A stretch of DNA of 64,000 nucleotides, from assembly GCF_007993795.1 (NCBI RefSeq), contig NZ_CP042476.1, positions 2,046,001-2,110,000 of the forward strand, read 5' to 3'. Every line of letters begins with the position of its first letter. The first letter of the stretch is position 1. Shown piece after piece: positions 34,971 to 42,313 of the stretch. A program made the position numbers and the translations under genes. This DNA comes from Antarcticibacterium arcticum (GTDB lineage: Bacteria; Bacteroidota; Bacteroidia; Flavobacteriales; Flavobacteriaceae). Under the pieces are notes generated by a model. The model saw only the letters and a program-made list of their open reading frames with translations, searched no databases and was not told the origin of the DNA.

Positions 34971-35040
34971 AAGTTGAAATTTGAAAAAATATTCAGGACA
35001 AGGTAGCCTATTAAATCCTTATAAATCATTAAATAAGCTT

Positions 35041-35571
35041 TTACTTTTCCTTCTCCAGGCTTTTCTCATAAAACAGCACCTCTTTCTCCTCCCCCGGAAG
35101 GCGTAAAGTTTTGGTAAAGCCCAGGCCGAGTTTTTCCACCAATTTTTGGGACGCAAAATTATCTTTATCTGTAATAGCATTTATATGGGTAAGGCCTAAG
35201 TCTTCCCGTGCAGCCCGCATCAATTCACTGCAGGCTTCAAACGCATAACCTTTCTTCTCATATTCGGGAAGAAACGCAAACCCAATATCAATTCCTTCTA
35301 CCCCCTGCCGGTCATAGAGGCCGCAGGTGCCTAGCTTTGCCCCATCTTCCTTTCTCAACACGGTGTAATTGGAAAATCCCAGCCGCTCCAGTTGCGGCAG
35401 CATCTTTTCGCGAATGTATTCTCCCGCTGCTTCTATAGAGCTCACCTTCCGGTCTCCTATGAATTGCAACCATTTTGGGGTATTGAGCAGTTCGAAAATA
35501 AAGGCAGCATCCTCCGGCGCGGTTGGCCGGAGCATAAGTCTTTGTGTCTTAAAGGTGTGGTGATCTGGCAT
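35041..35571 (-). CDS. GNAT family N-acetyltransferase (RimJ/RimL-like)
   Basis: 176 residues. The start RLMLRPTAPEDAAFIFELLN is typical of the RimJ/RimL/PhnO-like group. The acetyl-CoA loop is in DIGFAFLPEYEKKGYAFEACSE, and NAITDKDNFASQKLVEKLG is the conserved late segment. The acceptor is unknown. Confidence 0.92.
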   Translation of the reverse strand: MPDHHTFKTQRLMLRPTAPEDAAFIFELLNTPKWLQFIGDRKVSSIEAAGEYIREKMLPQLERLGFSNYTVLRKEDGAKLGTCGLYDRQGVEGIDIGFAFLPEYEKKGYAFEACSELMRAAREDLGLTHINAITDKDNFASQKLVEKLGLGFTKTLRLPGEEKEVLFYEKSLEKEK

Positions 35572-35989
35572 TTTTTTAAAAATTTATCTTTTTCTCAAGA
35601 TGGTTAAATAAAGAAGAAAACCAATTACACTATTATTCTTTACAATAAAAAAGGTAAAATAATCCCGGAGGATAGGCGGACGCTTTTATTGGAAAAAACC
35701 AATTTACCCATAATTTCAATTGCTGTTAATCAAACAAAAGAGAGGTTTTTCTATAATCATCCCCCAAATTTCAACCAATGGAATAGCGATAAAAAAAATT
35801 AGTTCTACAAAATAGCTTTTTTCAGGAAAATTTTCTAAATTGCTAACTTATTGCTTTTCAATAATATAGGGGCACCTGGCGGCCTTTCCCAAATTCCCCC
35901 TTCGCCCAATCCCTACTTCTCTGCCTCAGTAAATTTATCCCGGAATAAGTGTGTTCTTATTTTTAAAATTAACGATTAAATTATACATC
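35572..35989. other. gene-free gap of about 418 bp
   Basis: AT-rich sequence with no coding potential I can support, no known RNA motif and no strong terminator. Homopolymers of A and T are frequent. It must hold the promoters for the GNAT gene (minus) and the 35990-38236 pair (plus), but I see no full consensus match. Confidence 0.5.
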
Positions 35990-36370
35990 ATGGCAGAAAG
36001 AATTATTTACGTAAGCCGAAACGGGCAGTCACACAATTTAAAATTACGGGACAACCAGGGGCACAATCCCGGCAATAATGATCTTACCACAGACATTGAT
36101 CCTAATGATACCGTGAGATGGGAGTTGGACACCAATAGTGGCCTTGAAGCCATCACCGGTATAAAACCCAGCGATCCCACCCAGCCGGCCTACAGGGGTT
36201 CACAAAACCTCCTGGCAGCCCCTCCAAAAAGTGAAAACGGAAGCTGGGAAGCTACCGTTGTTTCTCCCTCCCCGGGCCGGGGGAAATTTGAAAACTATAT
36301 GATAGGTTTTAAAATTCCCAATGATGCTACCGAATATTGGGATGATCCAAAGCTTCAAATGAAATCATAA
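35990..36370 (+). CDS. small protein of unknown function upstream of the adenylate cyclase
   Basis: 126 residues from ATG 35990 (MAERIIYVSRNGQSHNL); an upstream in-frame GTG at 35951 is unlikely. No signal peptide or membrane helix. Acidic and Asn/Pro-rich, with DPNDTVRWELD near the middle and GRGKFENYMIGFKIPNDA near the end, which suggests a compact beta-sandwich. I do not recognise a named family. Only 6 bp separate it from the cyclase gene, so the two are certainly co-expressed and may be functionally linked. Confidence 0.8.
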   Translation: MAERIIYVSRNGQSHNLKLRDNQGHNPGNNDLTTDIDPNDTVRWELDTNSGLEAITGIKPSDPTQPAYRGSQNLLAAPPKSENGSWEATVVSPSPGRGKFENYMIGFKIPNDATEYWDDPKLQMKS

Positions 36371-36376
36371 AATCCA

Positions 36377-38236
36377 ATGAAATTTAATGGGAAAGCCTGG
36401 ATCCTGGCGGCCTTTATATTTCTGGTCGCACCCGGCCTTGCCGCTCAAAATCCGGCACTGGCTGATAGTCTCATTGCACTTTATCATTCCGATGAGTCCC
36501 TTGAAAACGACCTTCCAACCTTAAAGTCAATTGCCGACAATCATACCAATCCCGATATTAAACTGGAATACGCCGAAATTCTCATTACCAAAGCTGCCAA
36601 AGATTCTTTGTATAATTACCTTCACAGCGGTTTTTTACAAAAGGGGAATGCCATGCAATTAAAGGGAAATTATCCCACGGCCCTTGATTCCTATTTCAGA
36701 AGTCTTAATTACGCTAACCTAAGCAACAACAGGCTGGGAATTGGAGCCATAAATATTTCAATTGCAGATACTTATTCCATGATTGGGAATTCCCTCACTT
36801 CAAAAAGATATTATGACCGGGGAATTGCGATTCTAAGGGAGGTTAATGACTCCATTAAGTTAGGATCTGCCTTACTCAATGTGGGTGATGAATCATTTAA
36901 CAGTGGTGATTACGATGAGGCCCTGGAATATTTTTCAGAATCAGGGCTTATCTTTAAGGCAATAGATTATCCATTAGGCAGGGCTTATAATTTGGGTAAT
37001 GTAGGGATGGTGTATGCCGCACAGGGAAAACACACCCTTGCCAAAAAAAATATCAATGAGGCAATTGAAATGCTGGAGGAATTGGAACAGTATTACCCAA
37101 TAGCAGTTTACCTTAGTACTATTGCCGATATTTATGCAGCTCAAAACAATATTCCCAACGCTTTTGACTATGCAAAACGCAGCCATGAACTCGCCACCCG
37201 TTATGGGCTGAAGGATCAAATTGGGAACTCCAACCTGCAGCTGGCAAACCTCTATGAAGCTGCCGGAAATTATAAAGAAGCCTATAAATTCTATAAAAAC
37301 TATATAGTATATCGTGATAGCGTAACAAACCTGCAGGCGATCCAGCAAATGGCCGACCTGCGAACAGATTTTGAGATCTCACAGAAGCAAACCGAAGTAG
37401 ATCTCCTGGCGCAACAAAAAAGGAATCAGAAAATAATAGTAATCTCTACAGGAATTGCTTTGGTCCTGCTGGGACTTCTTGCCTTTGGTTTGTACCGCCG
37501 CTACCTGTACATTAACAAAATGAGCAAAGTCCTTGGTAATGAAAAGGACCGGTCTGATAAATTATTGCTGAACATCCTGCCGGAACAAACCGCACGGGAA
37601 TTAAAAGAATTTGGCAGGGTTAAATCACAGCGCTTTGAATCGGTCTCGGTGCTGTTTGCAGATTTCAAGGATTTCACCAACCTTTCGGAATATCTGGATC
37701 CCGAAGTGTTAGTGGAAAGCGTAGATTTTTACTTTTCCAAATTTGATGAAATAATTGAGAAATACGGGCTGGAAAAGATCAAAACTGTAGGCGACTGTTA
37801 TATGTGCGCCGGCGGCCTCCCCTTCCCTTCCCATGACCATGCACACTCTATATTGCTCGCTGCGCTGGATATGACCAACTTTGTAAAAGAGGCGAAAGAG
37901 AATCAAAAAGATGATGAAATACGTTTTGACATACGTATTGGGGTAAATACCGGGCCGGTGGTAGCGGGAGTTGTAGGCAGCAGGAAATTTGCCTATGACA
38001 TCTGGGGAGATACGGTAAATATCGCTTCCCGAATGGAAACAAATTCAGAAGCCGGACGCATCAATATTTCGCACAATACCTATCAATTGGTGAAATTTCA
38101 TTTTGAATGTGAATACCGCGGTAAAGTAGAAGTTAAAAGCAAAGGCAGTATGAAAATGTATTACGTGAATGCAATTAAATTTCACCACCCCAAACACGAC
38201 CGGGGAGAACTTGTAAGGCCGGAAGTGCAGGTGTGA
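36377..38236 (+). CDS. TPR-containing membrane adenylate cyclase (class III)
   Basis: 619 residues. The signal peptide ends near residue 24 (GLAAQ). TPR repeats run through about 80-330 on the outside, a single membrane helix spans about 353-374 (IIVISTGIALVLLGLLAF), and a short coiled linker leads to a cytosolic class III cyclase domain from about 410 to 600. Metal Asp residues are in FADFKDFTNL and KTVGDCYMCAG. The purine-specifying pair appears as Lys (IKTVGD) and Asp (YDIWGD), which predicts ATP, not GTP, as substrate. The transition-state Asn/Arg set is in TVNIASRME. Signals sensed by the TPR part are unknown. Confidence 0.92.
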   Translation: MKFNGKAWILAAFIFLVAPGLAAQNPALADSLIALYHSDESLENDLPTLKSIADNHTNPDIKLEYAEILITKAAKDSLYNYLHSGFLQKGNAMQLKGNYPTALDSYFRSLNYANLSNNRLGIGAINISIADTYSMIGNSLTSKRYYDRGIAILREVNDSIKLGSALLNVGDESFNSGDYDEALEYFSESGLIFKAIDYPLGRAYNLGNVGMVYAAQGKHTLAKKNINEAIEMLEELEQYYPIAVYLSTIADIYAAQNNIPNAFDYAKRSHELATRYGLKDQIGNSNLQLANLYEAAGNYKEAYKFYKNYIVYRDSVTNLQAIQQMADLRTDFEISQKQTEVDLLAQQKRNQKIIVISTGIALVLLGLLAFGLYRRYLYINKMSKVLGNEKDRSDKLLLNILPEQTARELKEFGRVKSQRFESVSVLFADFKDFTNLSEYLDPEVLVESVDFYFSKFDEIIEKYGLEKIKTVGDCYMCAGGLPFPSHDHAHSILLAALDMTNFVKEAKENQKDDEIRFDIRIGVNTGPVVAGVVGSRKFAYDIWGDTVNIASRMETNSEAGRINISHNTYQLVKFHFECEYRGKVEVKSKGSMKMYYVNAIKFHHPKHDRGELVRPEVQV

Positions 38237-38378
38237 AAGTTGCCCTTGTTTTCAAACGGGTTAATTTCCACCCCCAAACAAAACCCTCCGGAGTCTACCA
38301 TTTAATGCGAATTGAATTTCATTATTCTATGGAGGATTTAACTTCCTCTCGTGCCGCCCCCAGGATTAATTTGAAATA

Positions 38379-39092
38379 TTAAGACAAAATTTCACAAACA
38401 CAACGGAAACCTGTGACATCATTTGGAAAGGATTCCGGCACTATGCCTTTATAATTCTCGCCGTACAAGGTATCAGTTTGGGTGTATTCTGAGATCTTAA
38501 AGAGGGTAAAATCTTTGGGGTTTTTCGTGGTCTTAAATCTTACAGGATTTTTCCCCTTTACAAGGAGCAGCTGTTCTTTATCCTGAAAATAATTCTTTGC
38601 CGCAGCAAGTTCTTCATTGAAAGGCAACCTGTAATTTATGCGGGAGGCATAATCTCTTTTGGCAATGTGTTTCGGGTTTGTTTGCCATAAATAGGAAACC
38701 ATCCCTGATCTCCATGAACAATAATCTTCTGCCTCTTCTTTTGTAATCCCAAGCACCGGATGATACTTGTAATCTTCAATATAGGCTTTTTTATAAATTT
38801 CCCCGTGTGCAGTTTCCAGGTTTACTAAAGGGGATAAATAGAGATAATTCAAACTCTTTATAGTATCTTCTGTAGATTCCTGATACTCTTTAAAGGTTTG
38901 AAAGCCTTTCCCGGCCAGAAAATGTTTGACCTTCAGGTATTCCATAAACATCAAATTGGTCACCGGGGTTTTATCAATATAAAGCTCCGAATTAACCTGA
39001 ATTGTTCCCGGCGGGTCTATCCCCTGCTCCATTTTCTGTCCAAATGCGACACAAAACCAAAAGCTAAACAGGAACACCGGTATTTTTTGCAT
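38379..39092 (-). CDS. FGE/sulfatase-modifying-factor-like secreted protein
   Basis: 237 residues with signal peptide (cleavage near FGQ). The formylglycine-generating-enzyme-like fold is visible in IDKTPVTNLMFMEYL, HPVLGITKEEAEDYCSWRS, INYRLPFNEEL and the terminal GFRCVCE. It lacks the catalytic Cys arrangement of true FGE as far as I can see. It is closer to GldK/GldJ-type or other structural members. No sulfatase lies nearby. Confidence 0.8.
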   Translation of the reverse strand: MQKIPVFLFSFWFCVAFGQKMEQGIDPPGTIQVNSELYIDKTPVTNLMFMEYLKVKHFLAGKGFQTFKEYQESTEDTIKSLNYLYLSPLVNLETAHGEIYKKAYIEDYKYHPVLGITKEEAEDYCSWRSGMVSYLWQTNPKHIAKRDYASRINYRLPFNEELAAAKNYFQDKEQLLLVKGKNPVRFKTTKNPKDFTLFKISEYTQTDTLYGENYKGIVPESFPNDVTGFRCVCEILS

Positions 39093-39177
39093 ATAATGAG
39101 GGTTTTAAAAAACCAATATAATAATTTAAAAATAACCACCTACCTGTTTTCATAAACCGGATTTCTAAGCAATAATG

Positions 39178-39552
39178 CTACTTTTCTTCCAACTTAAATT
39201 CCATTGTATAATTGGCATATTCCGGTTGGGTGATACCTTGGGCATATGGAATGTTTTCAGGTTGTGTATATTTTTGAAGATAGGAAGCATCAATTTTTTT
39301 ATTGATTTCATCTTCGCTGTCAATTTTATGTCCCGAAACATTTACAATTTTCTCACCGTATTTTATCTGGCCCTTGCCGGATTTTAAAAATTCGGTGAAC
39401 CAGCTTCTATCACTTTTATTCCAACTCCGGGAGAATAATCTGCCATTCACATTTACCATCCAGATTGGAAGAAATGTGGGGCGGTCCAAACCACCCTTTA
39501 TCTCTATTCGGGTGTGAGTATTTAAATAATCGTACAGATCTTTTTCAAACAT
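39178..39552 (-). CDS. DUF2255 family protein
   Basis: 124 residues, no signal peptide. The typical DUF2255 beginning FEKDLYDYLNTHTRIEI is followed by LPIWMVNVNGRLFSRSWN, resembling nitroreductase/flavin-binding split-barrel small proteins. Function unknown. Confidence 0.82.
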   Translation of the reverse strand: MFEKDLYDYLNTHTRIEIKGGLDRPTFLPIWMVNVNGRLFSRSWNKSDRSWFTEFLKSGKGQIKYGEKIVNVSGHKIDSEDEINKKIDASYLQKYTQPENIPYAQGITQPEYANYTMEFKLEEK

Positions 39553-39596
39553 AAACTTGTTGGCTTATTAAGCGTTGTAAGGGTGTGCAGTTGTTT

Positions 39597-40298
39597 TTAC
39601 TCAATTCCAAATTTTATGGAAACCTCGGTTTCTACCCGTATAGGTTTAAACTCAATATCTATTTGTTTTATTTCCTGCTTCATACTTGCACCGTATCCCA
39701 CCACAACCATTTCATTGAGTTCTCCGCCATAACCAAAAGTCTGGTAATATTTGTCGGTAATAAACAAGGCCCGGGTGATCTTCTGGTCCAGTGGTTTTAA
39801 AAGGTATTCGGCCTGGGTCTTGGCTTTTGCCACTGCCCTTGATTTCAAATTGAGTTTTAATTCCTCCATCTTTGAGTACTCGGTTTTATCAAGGGACACA
39901 TTGGAGATCCCAATATCTTCCAGTCCCACCAAAACCCTTCCCGCGGTTTGCGCATCAAAGACCTTGAGTTTGTAGGCTTTGCTTTTCAAAACATCCTTTT
40001 GTTTTAAAAAATATTTCTTGAAATTACTTCCAAGGTCTGAAAGCGAAAGTTGCTCTTTTAAGTTGATCCCCAGCGATTCCAGTTTGGCCGCCATTTTAAT
40101 TTCCAGTTCTTCTACAGATTCCCGGTTGCGGTTATCAGATTCCCGAAGCAGGATGTCCAGATAAATGATATCAGGTTTTACCAACGTATCAACCATAGCG
40201 GTTGTTTCAAGATAAGGCTGATCAATAAAATTTTTGGTTTGCCCAAAAGATACAATGCTGAAAAGCAGCATTGGGAGGAGGAGTTTTAGATTGTTCAT
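39597..40298 (-). CDS. SIMPL (DUF541) domain secreted protein
   Basis: 233 residues with signal peptide MNNLKLLLPMLLFSIVSFGQ. The DUF541/SIMPL pattern is clear: an N-terminal ...ETTAMVDTLVKPDIIYLDILL strand, a middle KAYKLKVFDAQTAGRVL, and LKSRAVAKAKTQAEYLLKPL. Periplasmic; role unknown, sometimes linked to stress. Confidence 0.88.
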   Translation of the reverse strand: MNNLKLLLPMLLFSIVSFGQTKNFIDQPYLETTAMVDTLVKPDIIYLDILLRESDNRNRESVEELEIKMAAKLESLGINLKEQLSLSDLGSNFKKYFLKQKDVLKSKAYKLKVFDAQTAGRVLVGLEDIGISNVSLDKTEYSKMEELKLNLKSRAVAKAKTQAEYLLKPLDQKITRALFITDKYYQTFGYGGELNEMVVVGYGASMKQEIKQIDIEFKPIRVETEVSIKFGIE

Positions 40299-40390
40299 GG
40301 AGTTTTTAGAGGTTTTTTGTGAGTGTTTTTAAAAAAAGTAGGAGCTGAAGAGCTTGATGTTCGACGTGACATTTCGGGTTGATGGCTTGT

Positions 40391-40831
40391 TTAACTATGG
40401 GGTTTATCCCGTTTTCTTATTATTCCGTTTATTATATTAATGGGGAAAATTATCTGGCCGAAAATCGAAAGCAATGCAATCAAATAAATTACTAATGTCA
40501 GTATATTATTGAAACCACTTTCCTTGACCGGTTCCCGGAAAAGTTGTGCTAAAATCCAAATAATTAAAATTCCGCCAAATGTTAGAATTATATGAATCGA
40601 ATTTAGCTGTTTGGATAACCTTCCATTGGCTTTTAGAATAATCCAATATACCAGACCGGTTAGCGCAAAAAGAATTGAAATCGCAATGGTAAGGTTGGTT
40701 TTGCTAAAAACGTAATATGTATTGCCAAGATTTATATTCAAGATTTCATTACTCTTCAACATTCCATACAGGATTATAAAAGGTATCGAAATCCAAAAAA
40801 TCAGATGTGGTTTGTTTGTAATTCTTCTCAT
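40391..40831 (-). CDS. four-helix membrane protein of unknown function (cassette 1)
   Basis: 146 residues with a basic N-terminus, four predicted membrane helices (about 11-26, 47-66, 83-101, 112-135) and a basic tail. I do not recognise a family. Its start lies 20 bp from an attC-like palindrome, and its composition (very AT-rich) differs from the metabolic genes around. It reads like the 3'-most member of a small cassette array on the minus strand. Confidence 0.7.
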   Translation of the reverse strand: MRRITNKPHLIFWISIPFIILYGMLKSNEILNINLGNTYYVFSKTNLTIAISILFALTGLVYWIILKANGRLSKQLNSIHIILTFGGILIIWILAQLFREPVKESGFNNILTLVIYLIALLSIFGQIIFPINIINGIIRKRDKPHS

Positions 40832-40850
40832 TTTTGTTTCAATTGGTGTT

Positions 40851-40979
40851 TAATGTCTCGTATAAAAACAGTGCGAGCCGGCAGGCGTGATTGTCCGCAT
40901 GACAATCCGCCGAGCAAGCTCGCACGATGTTTCAATTCAAAACTAATTAAGTATTGTTTTTATACCGTGTTATGTGCAG
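40851..40979 (-). repeat. attC-like palindrome R1
   Basis: About 130 bp with nested inverted repeats. The outer arms GTATAAAAAC and GTTTTTATAC are perfect complements. Inner arms are GTGCGAGC with GCTCGCAC and GATTGTC with GACAATC. It shares the outer arms, the GCGAGC-type inner arm and GTTTCAATTCAA with R2 (41489-41648). In the minus orientation it starts with CATAAC and follows the stop of the 40999 gene, as an attC site would. Confidence 0.75.
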
Positions 40980-40998
40980 GTACGTTTAAACAATGTAA

Positions 40999-41427
40999 TT
41001 ATTCTGTCATTCCCATTTGATTAATGGCTTGTTTATCGTGTAGAGAAATAGTGAAACTTAGTTCCGTCCACGCAGTGCCTTCAATTCCTTTCAAGTTTAA
41101 TTTATTACCGGTTTTTTGAATAGTGAATAGAAATTTAGACAGGTCTGCATTTTTCTGGGAACCTTTCTTTTCAAGATCTGTCATACCATACTCATTAATT
41201 GCCTGAGGATTTGAATTGTCAGGTAAAGAATAGGTTAAAGTTTTCCAAGCACAACCTTCATCACATTCCATAATTATTTTGTTATTGTCAGCTATTTGAA
41301 CTGTAACTAAAAAATCAGATAATATTATTTCTTGTTTTTCCTGTCCGAATAGAGAAGTAGCGGAGAAGGTCATTACCAAGATTAAACCCATAATTTGTAA
41401 TAAGTTGTATTTTTTCAAAGTTTTCAT
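40999..41427 (-). CDS. secreted protein with internal duplication (cassette 2)
   Basis: 142 residues with a signal peptide (cleavage near LFGQ, residue 29). The mature part is two related units of about 48 residues. Unit 1 begins LSDFLVTVQIADNNK and ends QAINEYGMTD; unit 2 begins LSKFLFTIQKTGNK and ends QAINQMGMTE, with WKTLTYSL matching WTELSFTI between. Only unit 1 has Cys residues (CDEGC). No family recognised. Flanked on both sides by attC-like palindromes. Confidence 0.75.
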   Translation of the reverse strand: MKTLKKYNLLQIMGLILVMTFSATSLFGQEKQEIILSDFLVTVQIADNNKIIMECDEGCAWKTLTYSLPDNSNPQAINEYGMTDLEKKGSQKNADLSKFLFTIQKTGNKLNLKGIEGTAWTELSFTISLHDKQAINQMGMTE

Positions 41428-41488
41428 AATATATTGACTTTTAAATTTTTATCTAATTTAATAATTTATTTTCATTTTTTTTCACTTG

Positions 41489-41648
41489 CTTACAACGTCT
41501 CGTATAAAAACTGTGCGAGCTGGCGAACTTGATTGTCGGCAGGTTCCGACCCAAGGGAACATCGGCAGCACAATCCGCTGAGCAAGCGAACACAGAGTTT
41601 CAATTCAAGACGGGTTTGAGCATTGTTTTTATATAATGTTGGCAAACG
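41489..41648 (-). repeat. attC-like palindrome R2
   Basis: About 160 bp. Outer arms GTATAAAAAC and GTTTTTATA lie inside core-like ends (CAAC and GTTG), with inner arms CTGTG/CACAG and GATTGT/ACAATC. In the minus orientation it begins GTTTGCCAAC right at the stop of the 41650 gene and ends ACGTTGTAAGC before the 40999 gene. GTTTGCCAAC is the exact reverse complement of the GTTGGCAAAC found before the 41650 gene start (42126-42135), as expected for the two core sites of one integron-type cassette. Confidence 0.78.
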
Positions 41649-41649
41649 T

Positions 41650-42099
41650 TTATTTATCACTTAAATCAGTGTAGTAAAGCTTGGCAGCCTCTTCAATTTC
41701 TTCGTCGAATTTATCATCAAATTGAAAACTATACAAACGCCAATCATCCTTTGGTTTATAGAATTGAAAAGTTAATCTTAAAAATTGCCTGTCAAACTTT
41801 AGGAAATAAGAATGTAATTCATACGAATCTCCCAGTTTTTTCATCACAAGTTCTTCATATCCATAATATTCCCCCACTAACTCTTCATCAAATCTTACGA
41901 GTTGGGTTTTTACATTATTTATAGCATCTTGGATTCTATTGGTCCAAGGATTAGTTTCATATAATTTATCTACTGCCAATGAGGGTCCGTGGGTTTCATA
42001 ATTTCGGAAAAAGGTGTCAATAATATCTTTTGTGGTGTTCTGGGCGTAAAATGAGGTTGAAGAAAGGAGCAGTAGTAATACGATTGTAATTTTTTTCAT
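41650..42099 (-). CDS. secreted protein of unknown function (cassette 3)
   Basis: 149 residues with signal peptide MKKITIVLLLLLSSTSFYAQ. The mature part is helical then strand-rich with many Tyr/Phe and acidic residues (FRNYETHGPSLAVDKLYE, YELHSYFLKFDRQFLRLTFQFY). This resembles NTF2-like or DUF3887-like small folds, but I cannot assign it. The gene is bracketed by a perfect inverted pair of 10-bp cores at 41638-41647 and 42126-42135. Confidence 0.75.
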   Translation of the reverse strand: MKKITIVLLLLLSSTSFYAQNTTKDIIDTFFRNYETHGPSLAVDKLYETNPWTNRIQDAINNVKTQLVRFDEELVGEYYGYEELVMKKLGDSYELHSYFLKFDRQFLRLTFQFYKPKDDWRLYSFQFDDKFDEEIEEAAKLYYTDLSDK

Positions 42100-42125
42100 T
42101 TTTGTCTTTTAGGTTATTTATTAAT

Positions 42126-42135
42126 GTTTGCCAAC
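42126..42135 (-). repeat. core-like site at the 5' edge of cassette 3
   Basis: On the minus strand GTTGGCAAAC, exact reverse complement of the minus-strand GTTTGCCAAC at 41638-41647. Interpreted as the attC-type core boundary of the cassette; a complete palindrome is not present on this side. Confidence 0.6.
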
Positions 42136-42313
42136 GTATCAATAATTGTACTGGTACATTTTTCGCTATCTTTCAAATCTATTAAAATTCTGTTAAAGGA
42201 ACCTACGGTAACCCGTAAATCTGTTAAAATTTTTTCAAATCTACCTCTTTGCAGGCTGGTCCTAAAAACCAAAACATTGCTTATATTTAGCCCTCTTTAA
42301 AAACCCTGATTAT

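Noticed and set aside
40391..42135. Classical class 1-type integron
   Set aside because: No integrase gene in the window, and the core ends do not satisfy RYYYAAC/GTTRRRY; reported only as attC-like.
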